A DNA stretch of 64,000 nucleotides, taken from contig NZ_BLIN01000005.1 of the NCBI RefSeq assembly GCF_009811555.1, forward strand, positions 3,047,501 through 3,111,500. The letters run 5' to 3'. Shown piece by piece: positions 53,789 through 62,971 of the stretch (positions within the stretch are counted from its first letter, which is position 1; each line of letters begins with the position of its first letter). Source of the stretch: Streptomyces caniferus. GTDB taxonomy: Bacteria > Actinomycetota > Actinomycetes > Streptomycetales > Streptomycetaceae. Below the pieces are notes generated by a model. It ran no database searches, was not told the DNA's origin, and saw only the letters and a program-made list of their open reading frames with translations. Position numbers and translations under genes: made by a program.

Positions 53789-54838
53789 ATGAACAAGGAC
53801 GCCGGGTCCCGGTTTCCGGGGGAGGCCGAGATCCTCACGATGTCGCTCGCCGACTACGGGGAACGGAGGTGGCCGGCCGCGATGCACGGCCTGGAGACCC
53901 TGACCATGTCCCCCTACCAGGCCGGGTGGCGGCTGCGGGTCGTTCCCAGCATCGGGCACGTCCTCGTCCGGAAGGTCACCCGCCGCGTGGTCAACCGGGC
54001 GCTGCACTGCTGGATCGCCGACGAATGCGGTCTGTCGACGGTGAAGAACAGCCTCGCCGTCCTCGTCCGGGTCCTGGAACAGGCGGTACGGGACGGGGTG
54101 CTCGACGCCAATCCGGCCCGGGTGGCCGGCTGGCAGCAGGAGTACCAGCGTGCGCAGAGCGAACGCACGACTCCGCGGGCGCTGGCCCTGCCGGACGTGC
54201 AGGCGCTGGAGCGGCTGGCGGCCACCCTCGTCCAGCGGTCCTCGGACGGCTATGCGGGGTGGGGCGACATCGTCCGGTTCGCCGCCTGGACCGGTACCCG
54301 CTTCAGCGAGGTGTCCGCCCTGCAGGCCCAGGACATCGACATGGGCACCTGGACCTGGCAGGTCCAGCGCTTCACCGTGTCCGCGCCGGCGGGCCTGGAC
54401 GACCGTGCCTGCCGGGGCCGGCACCAGCGGGTGGTGCCGCTGCGTCCCGCCGCGCGGGAACTGGCGGCCGGCCGGCTGGAGGCGGCGCGGCACACTCCCG
54501 TGGCCCGGCTGTTCACCGGTCCGCACCGGAGCCGGTTCACCGCCGCGGCGCTGCGGGACACGACCCGCTGGGACGATGTGGTGGCCGAACTCGGTCATGA
54601 GTACCTCCGACGCCAGGATCTGCGCCACACCGGCCTGACGTGGATGGCGGACGCCGGGCTTCCGTTGCCGTTGCTGTGCGGCGCCGCCGGGCGCCCTCCG
54701 CAGGACGCCCGGCGGTACCTGCCCCCTGACGGGCCGGTGCGGTCCGCGGAGCGCCCTGGGGAGCCACCGGCGAGTTCGGCCCCCGCCCGTACGACGGGCG
54801 GGGGCCGAACCGCTTTCCGGCGTCCCCCCGCGGGGTGA
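53789..54838 (+). CDS. Atypical tyrosine recombinase/integrase
   Basis: ATG 53789 gives up to 349 residues. An N-terminal SAM-like region (~20-110) is followed by a catalytic domain: Arg171 in AAWTGTRFSEVSALQ, Arg279-His280 in RRQDLRHTGLTWMADAG and a candidate nucleophile Tyr310 in DARRYL. The first His of the HxLRH box is Gln276. The usual GH before the Tyr is replaced by CGAAGR. Substitutions of this kind suggest weakened or altered activity. A 16-bp hairpin lies inside the last 21 codons, so the C-terminal tail may be extended by mutation. No attachment site or element genes were found beside it. Confidence 0.72.
   Translation: MNKDAGSRFPGEAEILTMSLADYGERRWPAAMHGLETLTMSPYQAGWRLRVVPSIGHVLVRKVTRRVVNRALHCWIADECGLSTVKNSLAVLVRVLEQAVRDGVLDANPARVAGWQQEYQRAQSERTTPRALALPDVQALERLAATLVQRSSDGYAGWGDIVRFAAWTGTRFSEVSALQAQDIDMGTWTWQVQRFTVSAPAGLDDRACRGRHQRVVPLRPAARELAAGRLEAARHTPVARLFTGPHRSRFTAAALRDTTRWDDVVAELGHEYLRRQDLRHTGLTWMADAGLPLPLLCGAAGRPPQDARRYLPPDGPVRSAERPGEPPASSAPARTTGGGRTAFRRPPAG
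54775..54809. terminator. Hairpin inside the 3' end of the recombinase frame
   Basis: A 16-bp perfect stem TTCGGCCCCCGCCCGT with a three-base loop. It sits where the convergent recombinase and IPT genes should terminate. Confidence 0.65.
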
Positions 54839-54936
54839 CGGCGCCGGGTTGCCCGGACGGGTCCGGGCGGGCCGCCGGGTGCGGCCCGCGGACCCCGGCC
54901 GGGCGGCCCCGGGCCGTCATCCCGCGGGGCGGGTCG

Positions 54937-55749
54937 TCACAGGTAGGTGAACGACCCGGCGTTGGCGCTGCCGGCCGCGGTCTGGACGGTCACCTGCACC
55001 GTCGAGCCGACCGTGCCCGGCGGGACGGTCCCGGTCAGGGACGTGCCGCCCGCGTTGACCACCACGCCGGTGGCCGGTGCGGCCCCGAAGAGCACGGTGG
55101 CTCCCAGGAGACCGGTCCCGACGATGGTGAACGTGGCGCCGGCCGCCGCCGAGGACGGCGACACCGTTCCGGTGACCGTCGGAGGCGCCGCCAGGTAGGT
55201 GTACCCACCGGGGACGTTGGTGGTGCCGCCCGGGGTGGTCACCACGACCGGGACGTTGCCTCCTGCGGGGGGTCCCGCGGGAGTGACACCGAACAGGACG
55301 CTGCCGGAGAGGTCCGTGCCCACGACCGTCGCGGCGTTGCCCCCGATGGTGACACTGGCCCCCTGCAGGCCGGAGCCGACGATGACGAAGGACGTGCCGC
55401 CCGCAACCGGCCCCGAATTGGGGGTGATGACCGCGGCCGTCGGCGGGCCGGACTCCACGTACACGTACGTCGCCGGGTTGCTGGTACCGCTGCTGGTGGT
55501 GACGGTGACCTGCACGGCGCCCGCGGCGTGTGCCGGGGCGAGGACCGTGACGGTCAGCCCCAGCGGGTCCTGGCCGACGACGGTCGCCGTCGACGTCCCG
55601 AAGAGGACGTTGGTGGCGCCGCCGAGGCCGAGCCCGATCAGCTGGACGGTGTTGCCGCCCGCGGTCGGCCCCGAGCTCGGTACGACGCCGAGCAGCACGG
55701 GCCCGAAGGGCAGTGCCGGAAGGGCCGGGTGGATGGTGGGTGTGGACAT
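54937..55749 (-). CDS. Three-domain IPT/TIG repeat protein without export signal
   Basis: ATG 55749 with AGGAGGACCTCC upstream gives 270 residues. Three Ig-like IPT/TIG units begin GVVPSSGPTAGGNTVQLIG, ITPNSGPVAGGTSFVIVG and VSPSSAAAGATFTIVG, each ~80 residues and ending TYVYV, YTYL or FTYL. The N-terminus MSTPTIHPALPALPFGP has no signal peptide, and there is no anchor. Such units are normally in surface or phage-tail-like proteins, so the export route is unclear. It converges on the recombinase gene. Confidence 0.85.
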   Translation of the reverse strand: MSTPTIHPALPALPFGPVLLGVVPSSGPTAGGNTVQLIGLGLGGATNVLFGTSTATVVGQDPLGLTVTVLAPAHAAGAVQVTVTTSSGTSNPATYVYVESGPPTAAVITPNSGPVAGGTSFVIVGSGLQGASVTIGGNAATVVGTDLSGSVLFGVTPAGPPAGGNVPVVVTTPGGTTNVPGGYTYLAAPPTVTGTVSPSSAAAGATFTIVGTGLLGATVLFGAAPATGVVVNAGGTSLTGTVPPGTVGSTVQVTVQTAAGSANAGSFTYL

Positions 55750-56091
55750 GGAGGTCCTCCTGCGGTGTGCGCTCGCTGCTGCCGGGCCCACTCGCGACAG
55801 AGGTGGCTCACAAGCCAGGGCCCGAGCACTGGCGGCAGCCGGCCGTACAGGAGGACGGTGCAGACGGTGCACGGCGGCCGGTCGCATCCGTGCGGTGCGC
55901 AGGGCCGTCGGTGCCGTCGGCCGTCCTTCGGGCCCCACAGCGAAGAGGGCTGGAGGGTGGGCCGGCTGCTGAAGCCCGAGGGGGATGGACGGCCCACCGA
56001 CCAGGCTCCACCAGTAACCCAGAAGAGGGGACGCCGGACAATCGCGTTGACGCCGAAGCACCCGTTCGGCTCAGCGCGCGGACCGGCGGAT
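55750..56091. other. Spacer upstream of the IPT gene
   Basis: 342 bases with no convincing gene. It should hold the IPT promoter and the end of the monooxygenase transcript; no clear hairpin is seen near 56092. Confidence 0.4.
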
Positions 56092-57444
56092 TCACCACCG
56101 GGCGCAGACCGCGGCGCGGACCTGTGCCGGGTAGTCCTCCAGCGCGAGGGCGGCGGAGATGTCGTGGCCCTGTCGCAGCATCGCGGCGACGGCGGCCGGG
56201 GAGTTCAGGGCGGCGTTGCGGGCGTCGATGGCTTCCTGGGTCGCCGGGGCCAGGAATTCACCGGCACCGCGGCCGCCTTGCTGGCACCGGGTCACATAGG
56301 GGCGCAGTTTACGTTCGTAGCGGGCGAAGGCCGTGCGGTGGTCGCCCTCGGCGAGGGCGAGTTCCCCGGCGAGGACATAGGCGCCGATGATCGCCGAGCC
56401 GGTGCCCATGCCGCCGACCGTGGCGCCGTGGGCGGCGTCGCCGAGGAGCGCGATACGGCCCGTGGACCAACTCGGCACATCGGCACGGCTGATGGAGTCG
56501 AAGTAGACGTCCCCGGCCTGCCCGAGCGTGGCCATGAGTTCCGGTATCCGCCAGCCGGCGCCGTCGTAGGCCCGCGCTATCGCCTGCTTCCGCGCACGGA
56601 GGTCGCGCCGGTCGTGGCCCCTCTCCTCCTCGGAGGCGAAGACGCAGAACGCCTCGCCCGCGTAACCCGGTTCCGCGGCGCGGCGGGAGGTGCGGCCGAC
56701 GGTGGCCAGGCGGCCGGGTTCGCCGTAGCCGACCGGGCGGGCGGCGAGGTCTCCGGCGGCTTCGGGCAGGTCCCAGGCGGCGATGTAGTAGCCGAGATGG
56801 CGGACGAAGTCCCTCTCGGGGCCGAAGGCGAGCCGGCGAACGGTGGAGTGCAGACCGTCGGCGCCGACGACGAGGTCGAAGGTGCGCGGCGCGCCCCGTT
56901 CGAAGGTGACCTGGACGCCGTCGGCGGTCTCGGCCAGGGAGGCGATGGAGTCGCCGAAGAGGTACTCGGGCGGGCAGGCGTCCGCGGGCGGAGGACCGGG
57001 AGTGTGGTCGGCGCCGAGCGGGGCCAGGCTGTGCCGGTAGAGGATGCGGGACAGGTCCGAGCGGAGTATCTCGACCTCGCCACCGGCGAATTCGGGTGGC
57101 ATCGCGGCCAGCGGGCGGCCCCGGCCGTCGATGAAGGTGAGAGGGTCGCCGCCGCCCGTGCTGTGGTCGCGGATCTCCTCCAGGACGCCCATGCGTTCCA
57201 GGACCGTCAGCTGCGTCGCCCCGCGGAAGTCGACCGCGAAGCCACCGCGCCGCAGGGCGGGCGCCACCTCGATCACGGTGGGCCGGAAGCCGTAGCGGCC
57301 GAGCCAGTGGGCCAGGGCCGGGCCGGCCACGCTGGCGCCGGAGATCAGAACCGAGCGCTGCGGCAGTGCCGTTCGCGGCCCCCGCCCCGGCTCCCGGCCG
57401 GTCCGGCCCGCACCCTCGCACCCCGCTGTCGTTTCGTACGTCAC
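56092..57444 (-). CDS. FAD-dependent aromatic-type monooxygenase
   Basis: GTG 57444 is taken as start because GGGGGAG lies seven bases upstream; GTG 57447 is possible. The 450 residues follow the PHBH/TetX pattern: dinucleotide-binding SVLISGASVAGPALAHWLG, GRRGG-like ALRRGGFAVDFRG, the DG motif VVGADGLHSTVRRLAFG and the GD motif IALLGDAAHGATVGGMGTG. It is a cytoplasmic flavoprotein using NAD(P)H and oxygen; the substrate is unknown. It diverges from a TetR regulator across 95 bases, so it is probably repressed by it and may inactivate or modify an aromatic antibiotic or metabolite. Confidence 0.9.
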   Translation of the reverse strand: MTYETTAGCEGAGRTGREPGRGPRTALPQRSVLISGASVAGPALAHWLGRYGFRPTVIEVAPALRRGGFAVDFRGATQLTVLERMGVLEEIRDHSTGGGDPLTFIDGRGRPLAAMPPEFAGGEVEILRSDLSRILYRHSLAPLGADHTPGPPPADACPPEYLFGDSIASLAETADGVQVTFERGAPRTFDLVVGADGLHSTVRRLAFGPERDFVRHLGYYIAAWDLPEAAGDLAARPVGYGEPGRLATVGRTSRRAAEPGYAGEAFCVFASEEERGHDRRDLRARKQAIARAYDGAGWRIPELMATLGQAGDVYFDSISRADVPSWSTGRIALLGDAAHGATVGGMGTGSAIIGAYVLAGELALAEGDHRTAFARYERKLRPYVTRCQQGGRGAGEFLAPATQEAIDARNAALNSPAAVAAMLRQGHDISAALALEDYPAQVRAAVCARW

Positions 57445-57484
57445 CACACGCTCCCCCGTCGGTCCGTCGTACTGACAAGAGAAA

Positions 57485-57521
57485 CTGTATCCGGCGGACA
57501 CCGTTCTGTGTACCCCGGACG
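57485..57521. promoter_or_regulatory. Candidate TetR operator in the divergent promoter
   Basis: Two related 16-base units starting CTGTATCC (57485) and CTGTGTAC (57506) match at 11 of 16 positions with a 21-bp period, between the monooxygenase and TetR genes. Confidence 0.35.
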
Positions 57522-57539
57522 CAATTTTAGGATGCGGGG

Positions 57540-58328
57540 ATGGCGGGAGACGAGGACAAGCGCAGCGTGTTCGGGGACCAGGCGGGCAGCGTCGAGCTGC
57601 TGTGGGGCGGGCGGGAACGGCCCAGCCGGGGCCCCAAGCCGGCACTGAGCCTGGAGCGGATCACGCGTACGGCCGTTTCCCTCGCCGACGCCGGCGGGCT
57701 CGCGGCGGTCTCCATGCAACGGGTCGCGGCCGAACTGGACTTCACCAAGATGTCCTTGTACCGCTATGTGCCGGGGAAGAGCGAGCTGGTCGCGCTGATG
57801 ATCGACACGGCGATGGGCGAGCCGCCGGGCGCGGCCGCACCCGACGGCTCCGGCCAGGACGGCCGCGACGGCCGCGACGGCTGGCGGGCGGCGCTGTGGG
57901 CGTGGGCCGAGGCGCTCGCGGCGGTCTACGCCCGCCACCCCTGGCTGCTGGAGGCGGCCGTCGGCCCCCGCGTCATGGGCCCGCACGAACTCGGCTGGAC
58001 CGAGCGCGCCCTCGCCGCGCTCGCGCATACCGGCCTGACCGGCGGCGAGCAGCTCGACGCCGTGGTCGTGGTGCACGGCCATATCCGCACCCTCGCCCAG
58101 GTGTCGGCGTCGATGGGGCTGGGCAGCGCGCGGGCCAAGGGGCCGGAAGGGGTCATGAGCGCGGCGCTGAACGAGCTGCTCGCCGGCCGCGCCGACCGCT
58201 TTCCCGCGGTCGCCGCGGCCGTCGCCGACACCGGCGGTGCCTCCCGCGACCAGGCCTGGGAGTTCGGCCTGGAGCGGATCCTGGACGGTCTGGAGGCCTA
58301 TATGGGCAGGGCGCGGGGCCGGACCTAG
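57540..58328 (+). CDS. TetR-family transcriptional regulator
   Basis: ATG 57540 gives 262 residues. A ~35-residue N-terminal extension precedes the HTH: LERITRTAVSLADAGGLAAV, SMQRVAAELDFTKMSLYRYV and PGKSELVALMIDTAMG. The C-terminal part (WRAALWAWAEALAAVYARHP, LDAVVVVHGHIRTLAQVSAS) fits the TetR_C family of antibiotic-responsive repressors. It is divergent from the FAD monooxygenase, its likely target. It converges with the epoxide hydrolase, the two stop codons sharing the palindrome CTAG. Confidence 0.88.
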   Translation: MAGDEDKRSVFGDQAGSVELLWGGRERPSRGPKPALSLERITRTAVSLADAGGLAAVSMQRVAAELDFTKMSLYRYVPGKSELVALMIDTAMGEPPGAAAPDGSGQDGRDGRDGWRAALWAWAEALAAVYARHPWLLEAAVGPRVMGPHELGWTERALAALAHTGLTGGEQLDAVVVVHGHIRTLAQVSASMGLGSARAKGPEGVMSAALNELLAGRADRFPAVAAAVADTGGASRDQAWEFGLERILDGLEAYMGRARGRT

Positions 58329-59401
58329 GAGGCTGTCCGCGCGGCGGACGCGGGCAGCGAGCCCAGCCAGTCGAGGAGGAGGTGGTTGACCTCCTCGGGG
58401 CGTTCCTGCTGGACCCAGTGGCCGCAGCCGTCGAGGATGTGGGAGCCGGTCAGGCCGGGGAGGGTGTGCGGGAACGCCTTGATGGCGTCGGCCATCCAGT
58501 TGGTGGGGGCGTCGTGTTCCCCGCCGATGAAGAGCGACGGCTGGCGGAGGACGGCCCCGTCCCAGGCCGCGAGGTCGTCCCAGTCCCGGTCGACGTTGCG
58601 GTAGCGGTTGAGCCCGCCGGTCAGGCCGGTGCGCTCGAACTCGCCCGCGTAGAAGTCGAGATCGGCCTCGGTGAGCCAGGGCAGCGGCAAGGGGAGCTCG
58701 GGGAAGCGGTCGGAGAGCTTTCCGCCCGGGAGCACCGAGAAGCCTCCGACGTGGTCCCCGTCGGACGCGGACTTGGCCTCGCCCGAGGCCGCGGCGTAGA
58801 ACCCCGCGATCCAGCCGCGGACATCGGGGTCGATCTCCGCCTCCGCCCGGCCCGGCTCCTGGAAGTAGTTGATGTAGAACTCGCCCGGACCGCCGAGCCG
58901 CGCGAAGGCCTCGGTGGGCCGGATGCCGCCACGGGGGGCGTACGGAACGCTCAGCAGCGCCACGGCGGTGAAGACGTCGGGCCGCAGCAGCGCCGTGTTG
59001 GCGGCGATGGGCGAGCCCCAGTCGTGACCCACGATGACCGCGCTCTCCTCGCCGAGGGCGCGCACCACCGCGGCGTTGTCGGCGACATGGGCCAGCATCC
59101 GGTAGGCCGCCACGTCACGGGGCTTCGCGGAACGCCCGTAGCCCCGTACGTCGATCGCGACCGCCCGGTAGCCCGCCGCGGCGAGCGCGGGGAGCTGGTG
59201 GCGCCAGGAGTACCAGGACTCGGGGAAGCCGTGGACCATCAGGACGAGGGGCCCGCTGCCCTGCTCCACCAGGTGGATGCGGCCGCCGGGGACCTCGACC
59301 GTGCGGTGGGTCGCCTCCGGCAGCGGGCCGGCCGGCGGCTGCGGGGCCGGGGCGGCCGGGGAAGTGGGCGGCGTGGGCGGCGTCTTGGCGGACTGCGGCA
59401 T
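58325..59401 (-). CDS. Epoxide-hydrolase-like alpha/beta hydrolase
   Basis: ATG 59401 with GAGGAGGATGC upstream gives 358 residues. After a Pro/Ala-rich N-terminus (~1-30) come the oxyanion motif VLMVHGFPESWYSWRHQLPA, DVRGYGRSAKP, the nucleophile elbow VIVGHDWGSP (Asp) and a cap domain. The catalytic His is in ILDGCGHWVQQERPEEVN. An Asp nucleophile with HGFPxxWYSW is the epoxide hydrolase/dehalogenase pattern. No secretion signal is evident. Substrate unknown. Confidence 0.9.
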   Translation of the reverse strand: MPQSAKTPPTPPTSPAAPAPQPPAGPLPEATHRTVEVPGGRIHLVEQGSGPLVLMVHGFPESWYSWRHQLPALAAAGYRAVAIDVRGYGRSAKPRDVAAYRMLAHVADNAAVVRALGEESAVIVGHDWGSPIAANTALLRPDVFTAVALLSVPYAPRGGIRPTEAFARLGGPGEFYINYFQEPGRAEAEIDPDVRGWIAGFYAAASGEAKSASDGDHVGGFSVLPGGKLSDRFPELPLPLPWLTEADLDFYAGEFERTGLTGGLNRYRNVDRDWDDLAAWDGAVLRQPSLFIGGEHDAPTNWMADAIKAFPHTLPGLTGSHILDGCGHWVQQERPEEVNHLLLDWLGSLPASAARTAS

Positions 59402-59602
59402 GCATCCTCCTCGTGGAGTCGGCGGCGCCGGTGGTGGCGCTGCCTGCGGACGGCGGCACAGGGTGCGCGGGCCGTCGGCCGACGCGGCCCGCGGCCCCCG
59501 CGACCACTCCCCACGATCATGGTCCTGCCCCCGCCGCATGCGCGAGGAATCTTGCCGGGACGGCAAACCGGCCGGACGCAGGCCCGCGCCGTTGACCTCT
59601 CC

Positions 59603-60682
59603 CTACAACCGCACCGTGCGCCTCGGTTGTTCCTTCGCCCCCGTCAGCAGGCCATGCAGGGAGGAGAATTCGTCGACGCACTTGGCGGTGCCGTTGACCA
59701 CGCAGTCCAGGGGCTGGTCGGCGACCACCACCGGGACGCCCATCTCCTGCTGCAGCCTGCGGTCCAGGCCGCGGAGCAGGGCGCCGCCGCCGGTGAGGGC
59801 GATGCCGCGCTCGATGATGTCGCCGGACAGCTCCGGGGGGCATTCGTCGAGGGTGCGGTGGACGGCGCGGACGATCGCGTCGACCGGCTCGGCCAGCGCG
59901 TCGCGGATCTCCTCCTCGCTGATCTCCTGGATCCGGGGCAGGCCGCTGACGTGGTCGCGGCCGCGGACCGTGTAGGAGGTGGGGCGGTCCGGTTCGCCTT
60001 CCTCGTCGACGTCGACCGGGGTCCAGACCGCCGAGCCGATCGCGATCTTGATGTCCTCGGCGGTGCGCTCGCCGATGGCCAGCGAGTGCTTCTTCTTGAG
60101 GTGTGCGGTGACGGCGGCATCCAGGGCGTCGCCGGCGACGCGTAGGGACTGGGCGGTGACCAGGCCGCCCATGGAGACGACGGCGACCTCGGTCGTACCG
60201 CCGCCGATGTCCACCACCATGCAGCCGACCGGCTCGTCCACGGGGAGGCCGGCGCCGATCGCGGCGGCCATCGGCTCCTCGATGAGGTGCACTTCGCGGG
60301 CGCCGGCGCTCCGGGCGGAGTCGATGACCGCGCGCCGTTCGACGCCCGTGACGCCGGAGGGGACGCAGATGACCACCCGCGGCCGGGAGAACCGGCGGCC
60401 GGGCAGGGCCTTCTTCATCAGGGCGCGCAGCATCCGCTCGGCGGCGTCGAAATCGGCGATGACGCCCTCCCGCAGGGGGCGCATCGCGGTGATCCCGGAC
60501 GGCGTCCGGCCGATGGTCCGCTTGGCGTCCGCGCCCACGGCGATCACCTCACCGGCGGCGTTGACCGCGACGACGGACGGTTCGTTCAGCACCACGCCCT
60601 TGCCGCGGGCGTACACCAGGGTGTTGGCCGTGCCGAGGTCGATGCCTATGTCGTACGTACCGGACGAAGTGCTGGACGCCAT
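59603..60682 (-). CDS. mbl: MreB/Mbl-family actin-like protein
   Basis: ATG 60682 gives 359 residues with all actin-fold motifs: phosphate-1 YDIGIDLGTANTLVYARG, connect-1 EEPMAAAIGAGLPV, phosphate-2 MVVDIGGGTTEVAVV and adenosine IALTGGGALLRGLDRRL. No mreC, mreD, pbp2 or rodA gene is near, so it is more likely the separate Mbl paralog of Streptomyces than MreB itself; that assignment is inferred. No Shine-Dalgarno sequence is visible (AAAACCCCC directly precedes the ATG). It forms membrane-associated filaments, in Streptomyces linked to spore-wall synthesis. Confidence 0.85.
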   Translation of the reverse strand: MASSTSSGTYDIGIDLGTANTLVYARGKGVVLNEPSVVAVNAAGEVIAVGADAKRTIGRTPSGITAMRPLREGVIADFDAAERMLRALMKKALPGRRFSRPRVVICVPSGVTGVERRAVIDSARSAGAREVHLIEEPMAAAIGAGLPVDEPVGCMVVDIGGGTTEVAVVSMGGLVTAQSLRVAGDALDAAVTAHLKKKHSLAIGERTAEDIKIAIGSAVWTPVDVDEEGEPDRPTSYTVRGRDHVSGLPRIQEISEEEIRDALAEPVDAIVRAVHRTLDECPPELSGDIIERGIALTGGGALLRGLDRRLQQEMGVPVVVADQPLDCVVNGTAKCVDEFSSLHGLLTGAKEQPRRTVRL

Positions 60683-60850
60683 GGGGGTTTTGTGTGCTCT
60701 CTCGCGACAAAGTGGGATCCTGGGGCATTGCACCGCAGACAACCCCATGGGCGATCAATGGCGTTCATTGCGGGCAATTGATAAGACTACTGCGGGACCG
60801 GAATGGTTCCCTCCCACCGGCCCCTGCCACGCCCCCTCTCCTCGCTCCCC

Positions 60851-62971
60851 TCACCTGCCGCCGTCCCCCTCCGCCTCCGCCCCCTCATCCTCCCCGAGGT
60901 CGGTGCGCGGCTCCCGGGACAGCGCCTCCGCCAGGTCGTCGAGGGCGTCGAGCTGCAGGTCCGCCACGCGCAGGGCGACACCGCGGCTCTCGTCCTCCGC
61001 GTCCCACCTCTCCCATACGGCCCGCAGGTCGCTCCAGTTCAATTCCCCCCGCTCCCGTACGGCGCGGGTGGCCTCCTCCAGGGAGGCGCGCAGTTCGAAG
61101 GCGAACGCGGTGGCACCGGGCGAGGCCGCGGCATCGCGTTCCGGAAGGTGGACCTCAAGGATCATCGTGACCCGGCCCATGGTGGCGAGCGCGGCGCTGG
61201 CCGCGTTCGCCGAGGCGAGCGACAGGCCGCGGTGGCGTACGGGCTCCTTCTCGGCGCGGGCCTCGCTCTCCTCCCAGGCGGCGCGGGCCGCGCGGGAGTC
61301 CAGCAGGGCGTCGCGGACCTGCCGGGGGCGGCGTTCGGCGGGCTGTGCGTAGAGGTCGAACACGGCCAGCGCGTACTGCCCGTTGGCCGCCAGCCACGCG
61401 GCGAGGCCGTCGCGGAGCTTGGGGGTCTCCCAGGCCGGGAACAGCGCGTACGACAGCATCGCGAGCAGTCCGCCGAGGAGGGTGAGCACGAGGCGTTCCT
61501 GCACGGTCTGCTCCCAGCCCGCCCCGGCGATGCCGAGCAGGAAGACCACATAGGCCGCCACGCACGCCGAGGTCACCGAGAAGCCGGTGCGCATCAGCAG
61601 ATACATCAGTCCCACGCAGACCACGGCGAGCCCGGCGCTGACGTACCTGTCCGGATGCGCCAGGGCCATCAACGCGCCCGCGACGGTGACGCCGACGAGG
61701 GTGCCGATGAAGCGGGCGATGCCGCGGGAGTAGGTCTGGGCGAAGTCGGGGCGCATCACCACGACGGAGGCCAGCGGCGCCCAGTAGCCGTGGCCGAACG
61801 GGAGCACGGTGCCCAGCAGATAGCCGGCGTCGGCGACCGCGGCGACCCTGAGGGCGTGCCGGAGGATGTGCGAGGACCAGCGCGCCTCGCGGTGCAGCGA
61901 GCGCAGCGCGCCCGGCACCAGCCGCGGGACGCTGGGGCGCAGCAGATGGCCGCGCTCCGCCTCGGTGGTGGGGCGGGTGGCCTGGACCGGCTCGTCGGTG
62001 AGCTCGACGGCGTCGGCGAGCAGCGAGATCAGCCGGTACGCGGAGCGCCGGGCGGCCCCGTGGAGCATCGGGCCGGTGGCGGGGACTTCGAGGGTGGCCA
62101 TCGCCTCGGGGGGCAGCCGGACCGGCCGGGCGTGCCGTACCGCGTGGGCGACGGCGTCCAGGACGGTGGCCGCGGCGCCCAGCAGGTCGCGGGCCCGGTC
62201 GCGTTCGGGCCCTTCCAGCGGGGCGCCGACGACCGGGTCGGCGAGGGAGGCGAGGACCGGCCGGACGCGTTCGGCGAGTCCCCGGGGGCCGTGCAGCTGT
62301 ACGGGGCGGCGCCTGGCCTGACGGGGGGTCACGGCGGAGGCCAGCCGGGCGTCCATCAGGGGGGCCGGGTCGAACGGGGCGACCGGGTCGTGCCGCAGCC
62401 GCCGGGCGTAGTCCGCCTCGTCGGCCAACGCGTCGGCGAGCGCATCGCGCTGGGTGCCCCAGGGGCGGACCGGGAGGACCACGATGAGGGTGGCCTGGAC
62501 GAGCCCGCCGAAGAAGATCAGGGCGGCGTGTTCCAGCGCGCCGAGGACGGAGGTCGGCAGGGTGACGGTGACCAGCATGATCGCCACGGTCTGGGTGCCG
62601 ACCAGCCCGGCGACCGGGCCGATCGCCCAGGCCATCCCGGCCAGGAAGGTCCAGCCGGCCAGGAGCAGGACGAAGGCGACGAGGTGGGCGGCGGCCAGAT
62701 AGCCGAGGAAGGTGGAGACCGCCAGCGCCCCGGCGACGGCGAGCGCGAGCACCGGGCGCGGCCGCATGCTGCGCTGGAAGGTGACGATGCCGGAGGAGAA
62801 CGCGCCGAAGGCGGAGGAGACCGCGAGGGACGGGTCGCCGCGCCACAGGCACAGGCCGATGACCAGGGCGACGCCGGCCGTGCCGCGGAGGGCGATCAGC
62901 GGGGTGAGCTTGGTCCGCTCGATGGTCAGCCCCGAGCGAGCGGCTTCCTTGAGCGCACGCGACCAGGTCAT
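60851..62971 (-). CDS. FUSC-family integral membrane protein
   Basis: ATG 62971 gives 706 residues. Two blocks of about five to six hydrophobic spans (~25-165: VALVIGLCLWRGDPSLAVSS, VAFVLLLAGWTFLAGMAWAI; and ~390-530: SAGLAVVCVGLMYLLMRTGF) are each followed by a cytoplasmic helical domain. This is the fusaric-acid-resistance/aromatic-acid-exporter (FUSC/YccS) layout. No Shine-Dalgarno is obvious, but TATCCT lies 10 bases before the ATG, so the message may be leaderless. The transported substrate is unknown. The spacer 62972-63236 shows no gene. Confidence 0.85.
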   Translation of the reverse strand: MTWSRALKEAARSGLTIERTKLTPLIALRGTAGVALVIGLCLWRGDPSLAVSSAFGAFSSGIVTFQRSMRPRPVLALAVAGALAVSTFLGYLAAAHLVAFVLLLAGWTFLAGMAWAIGPVAGLVGTQTVAIMLVTVTLPTSVLGALEHAALIFFGGLVQATLIVVLPVRPWGTQRDALADALADEADYARRLRHDPVAPFDPAPLMDARLASAVTPRQARRRPVQLHGPRGLAERVRPVLASLADPVVGAPLEGPERDRARDLLGAAATVLDAVAHAVRHARPVRLPPEAMATLEVPATGPMLHGAARRSAYRLISLLADAVELTDEPVQATRPTTEAERGHLLRPSVPRLVPGALRSLHREARWSSHILRHALRVAAVADAGYLLGTVLPFGHGYWAPLASVVVMRPDFAQTYSRGIARFIGTLVGVTVAGALMALAHPDRYVSAGLAVVCVGLMYLLMRTGFSVTSACVAAYVVFLLGIAGAGWEQTVQERLVLTLLGGLLAMLSYALFPAWETPKLRDGLAAWLAANGQYALAVFDLYAQPAERRPRQVRDALLDSRAARAAWEESEARAEKEPVRHRGLSLASANAASAALATMGRVTMILEVHLPERDAAASPGATAFAFELRASLEEATRAVRERGELNWSDLRAVWERWDAEDESRGVALRVADLQLDALDDLAEALSREPRTDLGEDEGAEAEGDGGR

